A DNA stretch of 64,000 nt from an uncultured Flavihumibacter sp. (GCA_902168105.1 CABHOY010000024.1:62001-126000), one strand, 5' to 3'; numbered from the stretch's first letter, positions 53,994-63,557 are shown. Made by a program: numbers and translations. Notes: generated by a model from the sequence alone, not told the origin.

Positions 53994-56498
53994 TCATTCC
54001 TCGAAATATACCCGTTTCACACGTTGCGAAATTCCTGTTAATATTTCGTAAGGAATGGTTTCGGCCCATGCTGACACCTGCTGTACGGGCAATTCGGCCC
54101 CGAATACGATAACTTCATCGCCTTCTGTCACATCGGGGATGTGGGTTACATCAAGCATCAGCATATCCATGGCCACAATGCCAGCCACTGGCGCCAACTG
54201 TCCGTGTATGAGCATTTTACCTTTCCCGTTGCTCAGGCGGCGGGGGTAGCCGTCCGCATAGCCTATTCGTATTGTAGCTGTTACGGAGGGGCCTTTCGCC
54301 ACCCATTTTGCCCCATAACCTACGGTTTCTCCGGTTGCAAGGTGTTTTACCTGCGCCACCGTCGTTTTCAGGGTACTGGCTGGTTTCAGTAGTTCCTGCA
54401 TAGAGGCGGTACTATCAACTCCATACATCCCGATGCCCAGTCTCACCATATCCAGTTGCAGGTCCGGGTGCCTTTCTATGGCCGCACTGTTGGAGATATG
54501 CCTGATCACAGCATACCCGAGTGCTTTTTGAAGCTCATGGCTCATTTCAAAGAATAACCGGCCCTGTTGTTTTGTGAATTCGTCCATTGCGGGATCTTCA
54601 CTTGCTGCCAGGTGACTGAATACCGAGCTTACTTTAAGGTATAAATTGTCATTGAGCAATCTTCCCAGTTCAGGGATGTCTTTCCGCTCAAAGCCCAGCC
54701 TGTGCATGCCTGTGTCCAGTTTGATATGTACAGGGAAGCCGTTTTTACCGGCTAACTGCACTTCTTCTTCAAACTGCTTTAACAGGTGGATGGAATATAT
54801 TTCGGGTTCCAGGTTCCATTGAAGGATGGCGTCGAAGGAAGCTGGTTCAGGGTTCATCACCATAATCGGCATAGTAATGCCGGTCCTTCTTAATTCTACT
54901 CCTTCATCAGCATAAGCAACGGCGAGGTAATCTACGCCATGAAACTGCAATAGATTTGCAATCTCAAAACTTCCACTGCCATAAGAAAAGGCTTTTACCA
55001 TCGCCATCAGTTTGGTGGTAGGTTTCAGCCGGGATTGATATTGTTTCACATTATGTGCTACAGCACTCAGATTAATTTCAAGGATGGTCTGATGCACTTT
55101 TTGCTCCAGCAGTTTGCCGATCCTTTCAAATTCAAACACACGGGCGCCTTTCAGCAGTATGGTTTCATGCTGGAAGTCCTGCTGGTTGAACTGCTGGATA
55201 AATTCTTCCGTTGTAAGAAAGAAACTGCTTTTCAGACCCTGTACCTGCTGCAAGCTTTTTTTCTCTCTGAAGATGTTCTTGCCGATCCCGATCAATTTAT
55301 TAATACCCTTCTGTTGCAGTAAACTGGCTACTTCCTCATAAAGGGAAGCGTCGCTTTTACCACTTTGCAGTATATCACTAAGGATGACCGTACGGATAGG
55401 ATGTTGTTGCTGTTGTTGCAGGAATTCCAGCGCAATGGTCAATGAACCGAGGTCGGAATTATAACTGTCATTGATAACAGAGCAGTTATTGATGCCCTGC
55501 TTGAGTTCCAGGCGCATGGCAATATTGCCCAACTGGTCCATCCGCTGCTGAATGACCTCCTGGTTCATTCCCAGGTGGATCATCAATGCCCAGCAATGGA
55601 TCGCATTCTCCACAGAGCCCTCATCCACAAAAGGAATACTGATGTGTAGCTGCTCATTCCGGTACAGCGCTTCTATATGAGATCTGTTATCGCTTTTATT
55701 GACGCTGGTGATACGCAGGTCAGCCTCCGTTTTTCGCGACCAGGCGAATAGCTGTAACCCGCCTTCGTGGTTATCTTTCTTACCCACCAGACTGTGAAAA
55801 TTAAGCACACATTCATTGAGGGCAAGATAATCTTTACTATAGATCAGTAAATCGCTTTTGGAGAATAAAACCAGCTTTTCGTTGATCTTCTGCCTGATAT
55901 TCAGGAAGCCTTCATTGTGGGCTTCCCCGATATTGGTGAAGATACCGATGGTTGGGCGGATGATCTTTTCCAGGTGCTCCATTTCTCCCGGTTGAGAGAT
56001 GCCGGCTTCGAAAATAGCCAGCTGGTGCTCGGGTTTCATTGGCCATACAGACAAAGGAACACCGATCTGGGAGTTGTAGCTTTTAGGGCTACGAATAATA
56101 TTATAATCTTTTTCCAGCAGCTGATATAACCATTCTTTTACGATGGTTTTACCGTTACTGCCGGTAATACCGATAACAGGAATATGGAACTGCTGCCGGC
56201 GGTAGGCCACCAGCGTATGCAGCGCGTGCATGGTATCTTTTACAAGAATGATGTTGGCTTTGGGATATTTTCCCTCAGGCACAGGTTCACTCACAATGAA
56301 ATTGGAAACTCCTTTCTCATACAGTTCCGGTATGTACTGGTGTGCATTGCGCCTGCTGCTGACCAATGGTATAAAAAGAGATGTTTCAGGAAAGCTCAGT
56401 TTCCGGCTGTCCAGCAAAATGTGTTCGATATCCGGGTTACCCGTCTGCTGCAATAGTTCACCTTTCAGCACTTTGCTGATACTTTCTGCGTTGTACAC
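53994..56498 (-). CDS. Bifunctional MurF ligase / alanine racemase
   Basis: 834 aa from a GTG start at 56498. Residues 1-450 are MurF-like, with ATP motif GITGSNGKTIVKEWLYQLL (about 110) and GIFTNIGEAHNEGF. From about 460 an alanine racemase follows (INLSAVAHNVKQYQ), with PLP lysine in LMAMVKAFSYGSG and the tyrosine motif TVGYGAKWVAKG. It makes D-alanine and adds D-Ala-D-Ala to UDP-MurNAc-tripeptide. The fusion is a known Bacteroidota arrangement. A separate MurF is encoded at 62.2-63.4 kb. Confidence 0.94.
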   Translation of the reverse strand: MYNAESISKVLKGELLQQTGNPDIEHILLDSRKLSFPETSLFIPLVSSRRNAHQYIPELYEKGVSNFIVSEPVPEGKYPKANIILVKDTMHALHTLVAYRRQQFHIPVIGITGSNGKTIVKEWLYQLLEKDYNIIRSPKSYNSQIGVPLSVWPMKPEHQLAIFEAGISQPGEMEHLEKIIRPTIGIFTNIGEAHNEGFLNIRQKINEKLVLFSKSDLLIYSKDYLALNECVLNFHSLVGKKDNHEGGLQLFAWSRKTEADLRITSVNKSDNRSHIEALYRNEQLHISIPFVDEGSVENAIHCWALMIHLGMNQEVIQQRMDQLGNIAMRLELKQGINNCSVINDSYNSDLGSLTIALEFLQQQQQHPIRTVILSDILQSGKSDASLYEEVASLLQQKGINKLIGIGKNIFREKKSLQQVQGLKSSFFLTTEEFIQQFNQQDFQHETILLKGARVFEFERIGKLLEQKVHQTILEINLSAVAHNVKQYQSRLKPTTKLMAMVKAFSYGSGSFEIANLLQFHGVDYLAVAYADEGVELRRTGITMPIMVMNPEPASFDAILQWNLEPEIYSIHLLKQFEEEVQLAGKNGFPVHIKLDTGMHRLGFERKDIPELGRLLNDNLYLKVSSVFSHLAASEDPAMDEFTKQQGRLFFEMSHELQKALGYAVIRHISNSAAIERHPDLQLDMVRLGIGMYGVDSTASMQELLKPASTLKTTVAQVKHLATGETVGYGAKWVAKGPSVTATIRIGYADGYPRRLSNGKGKMLIHGQLAPVAGIVAMDMLMLDVTHIPDVTEGDEVIVFGAELPVQQVSAWAETIPYEILTGISQRVKRVYFEE

Positions 56499-56884
56499 GT
56501 GTGGTTAAATTTTGATGTGAAAAGCGACCTGCTTTTCACTGCTTCCCTTAATGATTCCCGGGCGGCCGGGTATTAATTTTAAAAGTTGACTCTTTTTATT
56601 TCAGGGGTTTAAGTAGCCGCTTTTAAATTTATTGCTGGGCAAATATATGTGGAATAGTCCATAGTCATAGACTTGAATCCATAGTTGCGTTCGTTTAAAG
56701 CAGGTCTGTTGACTATGCCTGATAGTCTAAAGCTGTGATCGTTATAGGATACTGTCATCTTTCTTCAACGCCGGAAATCGATAGTCTATTGTTTGTAAAT
56801 CAATTATTTACAAACAATTATTGACTGACCGGCAGTTTAAGCAATATTAAATCCGACAACAAAGCAACAGCTGTTCCTTACCTG
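56499..56884. other. Intergenic region rich in ATAGTC-type motifs and an inverted repeat
   Basis: 386 bp, no gene. ATAGTC(C/T)-like words or their complements occur at 56654-56673 (three overlapping), 56711-56717, 56721-56729 and 56781-56789. An inverted repeat ATTGTTTGTAAAT / ATTTACAAACAAT (13-bp arms, 5-nt spacer) lies at 56788-56818, downstream of gldG. Confidence 0.55.
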
Positions 56885-58582
56885 CTATACTTCAAATTTT
56901 CTTTGTCTGATAAACTGGAAAATGGCAGCGAACAATAAAACCAGCCCGATGGGGACGATGAAACAAATAGCCTGCCATTTGCTTTTCTCCTGTTTAACTT
57001 TTTCAGGATTCAGCAAGCGTAGTGTCAACTCCTTGTTACGTGCATCCATGATGCTGGCATTATGGGTAAGATATCCCAGGGAGTTAAGCAGGAATTCGCG
57101 GTTGGCATATACCATGGATTGATCGTAGAGGTTCACGCCCATTTGTAGCGGACCACTTTTCTGAGAGAAGGCATTTGTGATGACATCAGCATCACTTACT
57201 ACGATCATTTTATTGATTGTATCGCTATTATTCTTGAATGGCTGACCTGAAGCCCGTTGAATGGCCTGGTGTGTATTTTCATCCAGCCTGTTACGGAACA
57301 GGGATGTGAACTGGCCTTCCAATAGTACGGCCACAGGCAGGAATTGCCTGTTAAACTCGCGGCGGTTAGGTTTTACACGCAGGTTGTTCCAGCTAACTTC
57401 TACTGGTGAACTTACGCTACGGCTGTTGGCCGATGTTGTGAGCAGTAATGTCTTGGTTATGCCGCCACCTTTAACAGTATCTATTGAGCTTGCAAAATGG
57501 CTCAGTACAAGGTCCAGGTTCTTCACAATAGGATGAGCACCGGTAGGTGTCAGCAACGGAAAATAAGGGAATCCCAGTGGCTGCATCTGGCCTGTGCGGT
57601 CTACTACCTGTGGAACAAAATCACTCTGCATATCCTGTACAAGGTCCTGGTTGATACGCACACCGTAGCGAAATAGTATATCTTCCAGGTTTAGCCCCTT
57701 ATCAAACGCCACAAAGCTTTCCTGGTGCTGGAGGCTATCTATGGAAGCATTCAATTCATCAATGAACCAAAGTACTTTACCTCCATTCATTACATACTGA
57801 TCGATTTTCAGCTTGTCTTCATCAGTAAACCTTGTTTGGGGTTTGGCAAAAACAACTGCGTCAAAGTCTTTCGGGATATAAGACACAGACTGGAGTGTAA
57901 TGGTATCCAGCAGATAGTTGGTCTGCATAGTCGTGAGCAGATCATATACATCAGCGCCCAGTAGTTCTCCATTACCCAGCATATATCCCACCAGCGGTGG
58001 TTGTTTCTGCTGCAGTTGGTAAATGGCATTGGCGAACTGATATTCCAGCAGGGACTCAGAGCTGTTCATTGTCGCCTCCGGATTAAGGCCCCCCTGATTC
58101 TTGAGCAGGTTGATACCCACGGTTTTTGAGCCATAGTGCAATAAGGCGCCGGGAAAGATCAGTTTTTCAGAATATCCCTGGTTAGCGTCTTCCTGTACCT
58201 GCATATTGAAGGGAACGATGCCTTTTTCTACAAGTGTTTGTTGAAAGGCAAGACGGGCGGAATCTGGTCCCTGACCCGGGCTCTGGAACGAGAACTGGAC
58301 ACGCTGGCCGGCGTATTCCCGGAATTCTTCCAGTAGTTCCTGGCTGGACTGGGCCAGCTGGCGGAAACTGGCGGGATAATCGCCTTTCAGGAAGATCTCT
58401 ATAGTAACGGTACTATCCAACCCGCGAAGCAGATTCTTTGTACCAGGTGTAAGTGTATATCTTTTTTCCGCGGTAAGGTCCCAGCGGGTATGAAAATAAG
58501 CTGCCAGTATATTAACCCCCACAAGTACACCCACTACTACAATAGCCCGCTGCAAGTATTTTTTCCTTCTGTTGATAGCCAC
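56885..58582 (-). CDS. gldG: Gliding motility-associated ABC transporter auxiliary protein GldG
   Basis: 565 aa. N-terminal membrane helix (IVVVGVLVGVNILAAYF), then a long periplasmic domain of the GldG/Mla-like type (RWDLTAEKRYTLTPGTKNLL; VTIEIFLKGDYPASFRQLA; GKVLWFIDELNASIDSLQ) and a C-terminal helix (AICFIVPIGLVLLFAAIFQF). GldA, GldF and GldG form an ABC complex needed for gliding in flavobacteria. It follows gldF by 17 bp. Confidence 0.94.
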   Translation of the reverse strand: MAINRRKKYLQRAIVVVGVLVGVNILAAYFHTRWDLTAEKRYTLTPGTKNLLRGLDSTVTIEIFLKGDYPASFRQLAQSSQELLEEFREYAGQRVQFSFQSPGQGPDSARLAFQQTLVEKGIVPFNMQVQEDANQGYSEKLIFPGALLHYGSKTVGINLLKNQGGLNPEATMNSSESLLEYQFANAIYQLQQKQPPLVGYMLGNGELLGADVYDLLTTMQTNYLLDTITLQSVSYIPKDFDAVVFAKPQTRFTDEDKLKIDQYVMNGGKVLWFIDELNASIDSLQHQESFVAFDKGLNLEDILFRYGVRINQDLVQDMQSDFVPQVVDRTGQMQPLGFPYFPLLTPTGAHPIVKNLDLVLSHFASSIDTVKGGGITKTLLLTTSANSRSVSSPVEVSWNNLRVKPNRREFNRQFLPVAVLLEGQFTSLFRNRLDENTHQAIQRASGQPFKNNSDTINKMIVVSDADVITNAFSQKSGPLQMGVNLYDQSMVYANREFLLNSLGYLTHNASIMDARNKELTLRLLNPEKVKQEKSKWQAICFIVPIGLVLLFAAIFQFIRQRKFEV

Positions 58583-58599
58583 GAAACGAGTGTTTTAAA

Positions 58600-59334
58600 T
58601 TAATCCCAGATCCTGCGTTGTAATGATAATCTTGTCAGATAAAGCATCAAGCCGATCACACTCAGGAAGTATATAATATCCCTGCTGTCTATCACGCCAC
58701 GGCTGATAGAGGTATAGTGAAACTTGATACCAGCCATTTGCAGATAATAATCGGCGCCACCAGTGAAGGCAGGCACTTTGCTTAATGCATCAAAGCCATT
58801 ATAAAATATGAAACAGGTGAAAATAGCGATGAGGAAAGCCACTACCGAATTGGTAGTCAGGGAGGACGACCATACGCCAATAGCGGTGAACACAGCTCCC
58901 AGCAGGAACAGGCCTATATACGAGCCGGTCATGCCGCCGTTATCAAGATTGGCGGGATTGGCGCTCAACTGCCTGATAGCGATATAATAAACAATTGTTG
59001 GAATGAGCGAAATGAGTACGACCAGGAGCCCGGCAGAGAATTTTCCGACTACGATCTGCCACCAGCTTAAAGGTTTGGTGCTTAGCAGCTCCATAGTACC
59101 GGTTTTGAATTCGTCAGCAAAGCTGCGCATGGTAATAGCCGGTATGAGCAGCAGATATATCAGGGGCGCCAGTTCGAAAAGCGGATCAAGGTTGGCATAT
59201 CCGTAGTCCAGCAGGCTGGTATCGGGAAAAACGAACAGCAACAAGCCATTGGCCAGTAAGAACAGGATGATGGCCACATATCCCGTAATGCTGCTGAAAA
59301 ACTGGTGTATTTCCTTTTTAAAGATTGCTAGCAT
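58600..59334 (-). CDS. gldF: Gliding motility-associated ABC transporter permease GldF
   Basis: 244 aa ABC-2-type permease with six membrane segments. Opening FKKEIHQFFSSITGYVAIILF, then RSFADEFKTGTMELLSTKPLSWWQIV, the conserved ABC-2 loop. Directly before gldG, matching the gldFG order known from gliding Bacteroidota. The ATPase GldA is not in the window. Confidence 0.94.
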   Translation of the reverse strand: MLAIFKKEIHQFFSSITGYVAIILFLLANGLLLFVFPDTSLLDYGYANLDPLFELAPLIYLLLIPAITMRSFADEFKTGTMELLSTKPLSWWQIVVGKFSAGLLVVLISLIPTIVYYIAIRQLSANPANLDNGGMTGSYIGLFLLGAVFTAIGVWSSSLTTNSVVAFLIAIFTCFIFYNGFDALSKVPAFTGGADYYLQMAGIKFHYTSISRGVIDSRDIIYFLSVIGLMLYLTRLSLQRRIWD

Positions 59335-59446
59335 AGTGATACTGAAAGCACAAATATATATAATTAAAAATGATCAATTAGGAATTACGAATTGAATACC
59401 GTGCGGTCAGTCAATCCTTAACGCTTAATTGATCAGTTAATTATGT

Positions 59447-59899
59447 TTAATTGTGTTCTTCTTCCAGCTCGTAGTCACGTTCAGACTCTTCTTCGGCTTC
59501 AGCTTTCAGCGGTTCCATGCCATTTTTATGGCGGTAATCGTTAATAGCTGCCTTCACCGCATCTTCTACCAGGATGGTGATATGTATTTTGGCCGGAGGA
59601 AGGTTCAGTGCTTCCACAATTTCCATATGATCAAGTTCGGCGGCTTCTTCGATAGTTTTGCCTTTGAGCCACTCTGTAGTGATAGAGGTAGCTGCAATAG
59701 CGGCACCACACCCGAAGGTTTTAAAGCGGGCATCCATAATAACATGTCTGGCCGGACTCACTTCAATTTGTATTCTTACTACTTCCAAATACTCCGGCAC
59801 GTGTATCAACCCTGTTCCCACTCTTGAACTGGACTTGTCCAGTGTTCCTACGTTCCTGGGGTTGTCATAATAATCAAGAACTCTTTCAGCGTAAGCCAT
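59447..59899 (-). CDS. IscU/NifU-type Fe-S scaffold homologue lacking two of three cluster cysteines
   Basis: 150 aa from ATG 59899 (MAYAERVLDYYDNPRNVGTL). The family backbone is intact, but where IscU has the APxCGDV motif this protein has VPEYLEVVRIQIEV. Where IscU has KIHCSVLAEDA it has KIHITILVEDAVKAA. Only the middle cysteine, in FKTFGCGAAIAATS, remains. A long acidic tail (EAEEESERDYELEEEHN) is added. It lies 48 bp downstream of iscS, so it probably still meets the desulfurase. Whether it can hold a cluster is doubtful. Confidence 0.88.
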   Translation of the reverse strand: MAYAERVLDYYDNPRNVGTLDKSSSRVGTGLIHVPEYLEVVRIQIEVSPARHVIMDARFKTFGCGAAIAATSITTEWLKGKTIEEAAELDHMEIVEALNLPPAKIHITILVEDAVKAAINDYRHKNGMEPLKAEAEEESERDYELEEEHN

Positions 59900-59947
59900 A
59901 AGCATAAGTATAAAGCTGTCAGTAATTGTCCCCCATGTTCATTGTCC

Positions 59948-61165
59948 TCAAAGTCGGGACCACTCGATGGTGTTCATGTCCGCACCTTCTTTAAACATTT
60001 CCCACAGCGGACTTATTTCTCTTAATTTATTAACCGTTTCCGTAACGGCTTGAATGGCATAATCGATCTCTTCTTCAGTGGTGAAGCGTCCCAGTCCAAA
60101 TCGAATGGAGGAATGGGCCAGGTCGTCTCCAAGGCCAAGCCCTTTCAGTACATAACTGGGTTCCGGTGAAGCGGAGGTACAGGCAGAACCGGATGATAGC
60201 GCAAGATTTTTATTGAAACCCATCATCAGGGCTTCGCCTTCCACATAGCGGAAGGAAATGTTGCTGGCATGCGGTAAACGGTTGGTTTTTGATCCGTTAA
60301 CAAAGGTTTGTTCCAGCTGCAGCAGCGCATTTTCAAGTTTGTCGCGCAATACTGCCAGCCTTTTGCCTTCTGTTTCCATTTCCTGCTGGCAGAGTTCACA
60401 GGCTTTCCCGAAGGCTACGATACCCGGTACGTTCAATGTACCGGAACGCATACCTCTTTCGTGTCCGCCGCCGTCCATTTGGGCAGTCACCTTTACCCGG
60501 GGTGACTTACGGCGTACGTACAGGGCGCCCACTCCTTTCGGTCCGTATAATTTATGAGCGCTGAATGCCGCCAGGTCGATACCATCGCGGTTCACATCCA
60601 CAGGCACCTTACCGGCCGCCTGGGAAATATCGCTCATCATCAGTACACCATGCCTTTTCGCAATAGCGCTGATCTCTTTGATAGGACTGATCACTCCTAT
60701 CTCGTTGTTGGCATACATGATGGACACCAGGATAGTTTTGGCCGTAATGGCCGCTTCCAGCTCCTTCAGGTCAGGAAGACCCTCATTGTTCACCTTCAGA
60801 TAGGTGATCTCTGCACCCTGTTTTTCCAGGTGTTTGCAGGTGTCCAATATTGCTTTATGTTCTATTTCGGTAGTAATAATGTGGTTCCCTTTGTCGGCAT
60901 ACATCTCAAATACTCCTTTCAGGGCAAGGTTGTCGGCCTCGGTAGCGCCGGAGGTGAAGATGATCTCCTTCGGATCTGCGCCTATCAGGGCTGCTACCTG
61001 TTCGCGGGCAAGATCGACGGCTGCTTCTGCTGCCCACCCGAAAGAGTGGTTACGACTGGCTGCATTACCAAATGTTTCCGAAAAATAGGGAAGCATTGCT
61101 TCTACAACCCGTGGGTCGCAGGGCGTGGTAGCATTATTATCCAGGTAAATTGGCAACTTAAGCAT
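59948..61165 (-). CDS. iscS: Cysteine desulfurase IscS
   Basis: 405 aa. LPIYLDNNATTPCDPRVVEAML start, EIIFTSGATEADNLALKG, PLP lysine in AAFSAHKLYGPKGVGALYV (about 210), and the mobile-loop catalytic Cys in LALSSGSACTSASPEPSYVL. Transfers sulfur from cysteine to the scaffold. Read into the IscU-like gene. No iscR, hscA or fdx is adjacent. Confidence 0.95.
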   Translation of the reverse strand: MLKLPIYLDNNATTPCDPRVVEAMLPYFSETFGNAASRNHSFGWAAEAAVDLAREQVAALIGADPKEIIFTSGATEADNLALKGVFEMYADKGNHIITTEIEHKAILDTCKHLEKQGAEITYLKVNNEGLPDLKELEAAITAKTILVSIMYANNEIGVISPIKEISAIAKRHGVLMMSDISQAAGKVPVDVNRDGIDLAAFSAHKLYGPKGVGALYVRRKSPRVKVTAQMDGGGHERGMRSGTLNVPGIVAFGKACELCQQEMETEGKRLAVLRDKLENALLQLEQTFVNGSKTNRLPHASNISFRYVEGEALMMGFNKNLALSSGSACTSASPEPSYVLKGLGLGDDLAHSSIRFGLGRFTTEEEIDYAIQAVTETVNKLREISPLWEMFKEGADMNTIEWSRL

Positions 61166-61310
61166 ATCTGGCGGTCTTTAATTGTAAGTGTTGATTCCTC
61201 TATACTACAAATTTAATGCTTAATTGCTTTGCTTACCTCCCACGATCATTGTAAGAACTGATATGGACATAGAGAACAACTATTTGTACATTAAAATGCT
61301 AAATTGCTTT

Positions 61311-61709
61311 ATGCTGAAAGTAGAACACATAGGAATAGCCGTCAAATCATTGGAGACATCAATACCTTTATTTGAAAAGCTTCTTAACACTGATTGCTAT
61401 AAAAAAGAAAAGGTGGAAAGTGAGGCTGTGCAAACAGCTTTTTTCCGTCAGGGGGAAACCAAAATAGAATTGCTGGAAGCCATCAGTCCCGGCAGTACCA
61501 TTGCTAAGTTTGTGGACAAAAAGGGGGAGGGAATACATCATATCGCTTTTGATGTAGCAGATATTCATGCAGAAATGGAACGCCTTGCGGCAGAAGGATT
61601 TACTTTATTGCAAACTGAGCCGAAACAAGGGGCGGATAATAAGCTGGTTTGTTTCCTGCATCCGAAAGATACAAATGGTGTGCTGATAGAGCTTTGCCAG
61701 GAAATCTGA
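61311..61709 (+). CDS. mce: Methylmalonyl-CoA epimerase
   Basis: 132 aa from ATG 61311. The frame opens at 61224 but only LKVEHIGIAVKSLETSIPLF onwards is homologous. Family motifs: the metal His in VEHIGIAV, GETKIELLEAISPGSTIAKF, GEGIHHIAFDVADI (second His) and VLIELCQ (last Glu). Converts (S)- to (R)-methylmalonyl-CoA, linking propionyl-CoA with succinyl-CoA through the B12 mutase. Compare the B12-binding subunit at 44.8 kb. Confidence 0.94.
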   Translation: MLKVEHIGIAVKSLETSIPLFEKLLNTDCYKKEKVESEAVQTAFFRQGETKIELLEAISPGSTIAKFVDKKGEGIHHIAFDVADIHAEMERLAAEGFTLLQTEPKQGADNKLVCFLHPKDTNGVLIELCQEI

Positions 61710-62152
61710 GATTTTTTTCAAATAGCGAAATCCAGGAAATTAAAACGAACGTAAATATATCCAGACACATGTAGCAGACACGTTAGAAAAACACTCAATC
61801 AGAAAAACTTAAGGATTTAAACAATCAGACGCACAAATTGTTGTTATAGGAGCGAGGAAGTCTTCGTAGGAATAATAGCAGCGAGTATGATATTATCTTA
61901 AAACCAAGCACTTTGACCCTGAACTAATGCCCATAACCTCATAGAAGTTATGCCTCATAAAACAAATTGCAGCCAATGGTCTCATATGCCTTGTAAAAAC
62001 TAATTCACTACATTAATTCCAGCAAAACATATTTACATATATAACGTAATTACTAAACTCTTTATATAATACTCTAAAGTTGGCATAGGTTATGAACACC
62101 TGCGGGCTTTCCAGCTTGCAGGTCTCTTTTTTATAGTATTATCTTCACTATT
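61710..62152. other. Long non-coding region with hairpins, possible small RNA
   Basis: 443 bp without a gene. CATAAC / GTTATG form a hairpin near 61933-61953. A further hairpin ACCTGC / GCAGGT is followed by TCTCTTTTTT near 62098-62135 and looks like a plus-strand terminator 390 nt after the mce stop. This would fit either a long 3' untranslated region or an independent small RNA. I cannot assign an RNA family. Confidence 0.35.
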
Positions 62153-63433
62153 TTATTGGATCACTTTTTCCATACCGATACTTCTGGAACCTTTGATCAG
62201 CAGATAAGCATCTGTAAATTGCTGTTGTTGCAGCCAGGAAGTTGCTGCTGCAGCATTTTCAAGGAATATATACGGATGATTGGTTTTAATAAAATCACCT
62301 CCTACCAGTACCACCGCATGCCAATGTGTACGCTGTAATAAATTGACCAGTGCCTGGTGTTCTTTTACACTGTCCGGGCCTAGTTCCATCATCGCTCCTA
62401 ACAATAAAACTTTCTTGTCGGCTGTAATACCCGCAAAGTTCTCGATAGCTGCTTTCATGCTTGATGGGTTTGCATTGTAAGCATCCATAATGATGGTATT
62501 ACTGCCTTGTTTGATCACCTGTGAGCGGTTGTTGGAAGGAGCATAAGCTGCAATGGAAGTTTTGATCTTATCAGCTGGAACCCCGAAGTGCAGTCCAACT
62601 GCCACAGCAGCCATCACATTCGGGAAATTGTACGCACCCACCAGCTGACTATCAATCTGGCCAATGTCTTCGTGACTGGTAACCTTCACACTTAACAATG
62701 CACTGTCGGCCAGCGGCTGGCCTGTATAATCGGCGGATGTTTGTCCGTAGGTTATCACAGTAGGAATACCTTTACTCATTTCGAGCAGGTAAGAGTACTC
62801 ATTACAAACAAACACAGTCCCATTATTCTTACGCAGGAAATCGTACAGTTCTCCTTTCGCTCTGCGTACCCCTTCTTCACTGCCGAATCCTTCCAGGTGG
62901 GCCTTTCCGATATTGGTAATGATGCCATGAGTTGGCCTCGCGATCTTACAATAACTTTCGATCTCGTGCTCATGATTAGCACCCATTTCAATAACGGCCA
63001 TAGCCGCATCAGCAGGAATGCGCAATATGGTTAATGGTACGCCTATATGATTGTTCAGATTGCCTGCAGTAGCAGTAGTCTTAAATGCTGATGACAGTAC
63101 CGTGCTGACCAACTCTTTCGTAGTTGTCTTGCCGTTAGTACCGGTAATAGCGAGGAATGGAATATTCAGGCTTTGTCTGTGCTTTAACGCCAGTTGCTGT
63201 AGTGCTTCCAGCACATCTGTCGCCAGCATCATTTTATCCGGTTGCGTATAATATGCTTCCTCATCTATTACTGCAAATGCAGCTCCTTTTTCAAGTGCAG
63301 CAGCAGCATAGGTATTCCCGTTAAAGTTGAGTCCTTTCAGTGCAAAGAATATATCACCTGCTTTGAGCTGTCTGGTATCTGTTTGTATAGATGGGTATTG
63401 CCGGTAAATGTCGTAAAGCTGATCAATGTTCAT
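62153..63433 (-). CDS. murF: UDP-N-acetylmuramoyl-tripeptide--D-alanyl-D-alanine ligase
   Basis: 426 aa from ATG 63433; the frame extends to 63502 but the conserved start is MNIDQLYDIYRQYPSIQTDT and a promoter box lies at 63439-63446. ATP motif AITGTNGKTTTKELVSTVLS (about 100), GNLNNHIGVPLTIL, EMGANHEHEIESYCKIARPT, and a C-terminal domain with IIMDAYNANPSSM. Adds D-Ala-D-Ala to the peptidoglycan precursor. It is the second MurF domain in this window. Confidence 0.95.
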   Translation of the reverse strand: MNIDQLYDIYRQYPSIQTDTRQLKAGDIFFALKGLNFNGNTYAAAALEKGAAFAVIDEEAYYTQPDKMMLATDVLEALQQLALKHRQSLNIPFLAITGTNGKTTTKELVSTVLSSAFKTTATAGNLNNHIGVPLTILRIPADAAMAVIEMGANHEHEIESYCKIARPTHGIITNIGKAHLEGFGSEEGVRRAKGELYDFLRKNNGTVFVCNEYSYLLEMSKGIPTVITYGQTSADYTGQPLADSALLSVKVTSHEDIGQIDSQLVGAYNFPNVMAAVAVGLHFGVPADKIKTSIAAYAPSNNRSQVIKQGSNTIIMDAYNANPSSMKAAIENFAGITADKKVLLLGAMMELGPDSVKEHQALVNLLQRTHWHAVVLVGGDFIKTNHPYIFLENAAAATSWLQQQQFTDAYLLIKGSRSIGMEKVIQ

Positions 63434-63438
63434 AAAAA

Positions 63439-63446
63439 CAAATGTA
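63439..63446 (-). promoter_or_regulatory. -7 element of murF, 5 nt before the start codon
   Basis: On the minus strand TACATTTG fits TAnnTTTG and ends 5 nt before ATG 63433. The mRNA is probably leaderless, as for gltX and the HxlR gene. Confidence 0.5.
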
Positions 63447-63549
63447 TTAAAAATCAGTTGATAGTCCATCAGCAGCAGCGTATGCCCAGAGGAATCCTTC
63501 AAAAAATTACTAAAATGAGCGGGCTATATGGACTATCAATTATATAATA

Positions 63550-63557
63550 TATTTTTG
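63550..63557 (+). promoter_or_regulatory. -7 element of the downstream lipoprotein gene
   Basis: TATTTTTG fits TAnnTTTG in an AT-rich region. Leader of about 60 nt before ATG 63623. Confidence 0.35.

Noticed and set aside
60554..61216. 220-codon frame opposite iscS
   Set aside because: Lies fully antisense to the clear IscS gene; composition (Cys, His, Phe-rich) is that of an antisense frame.
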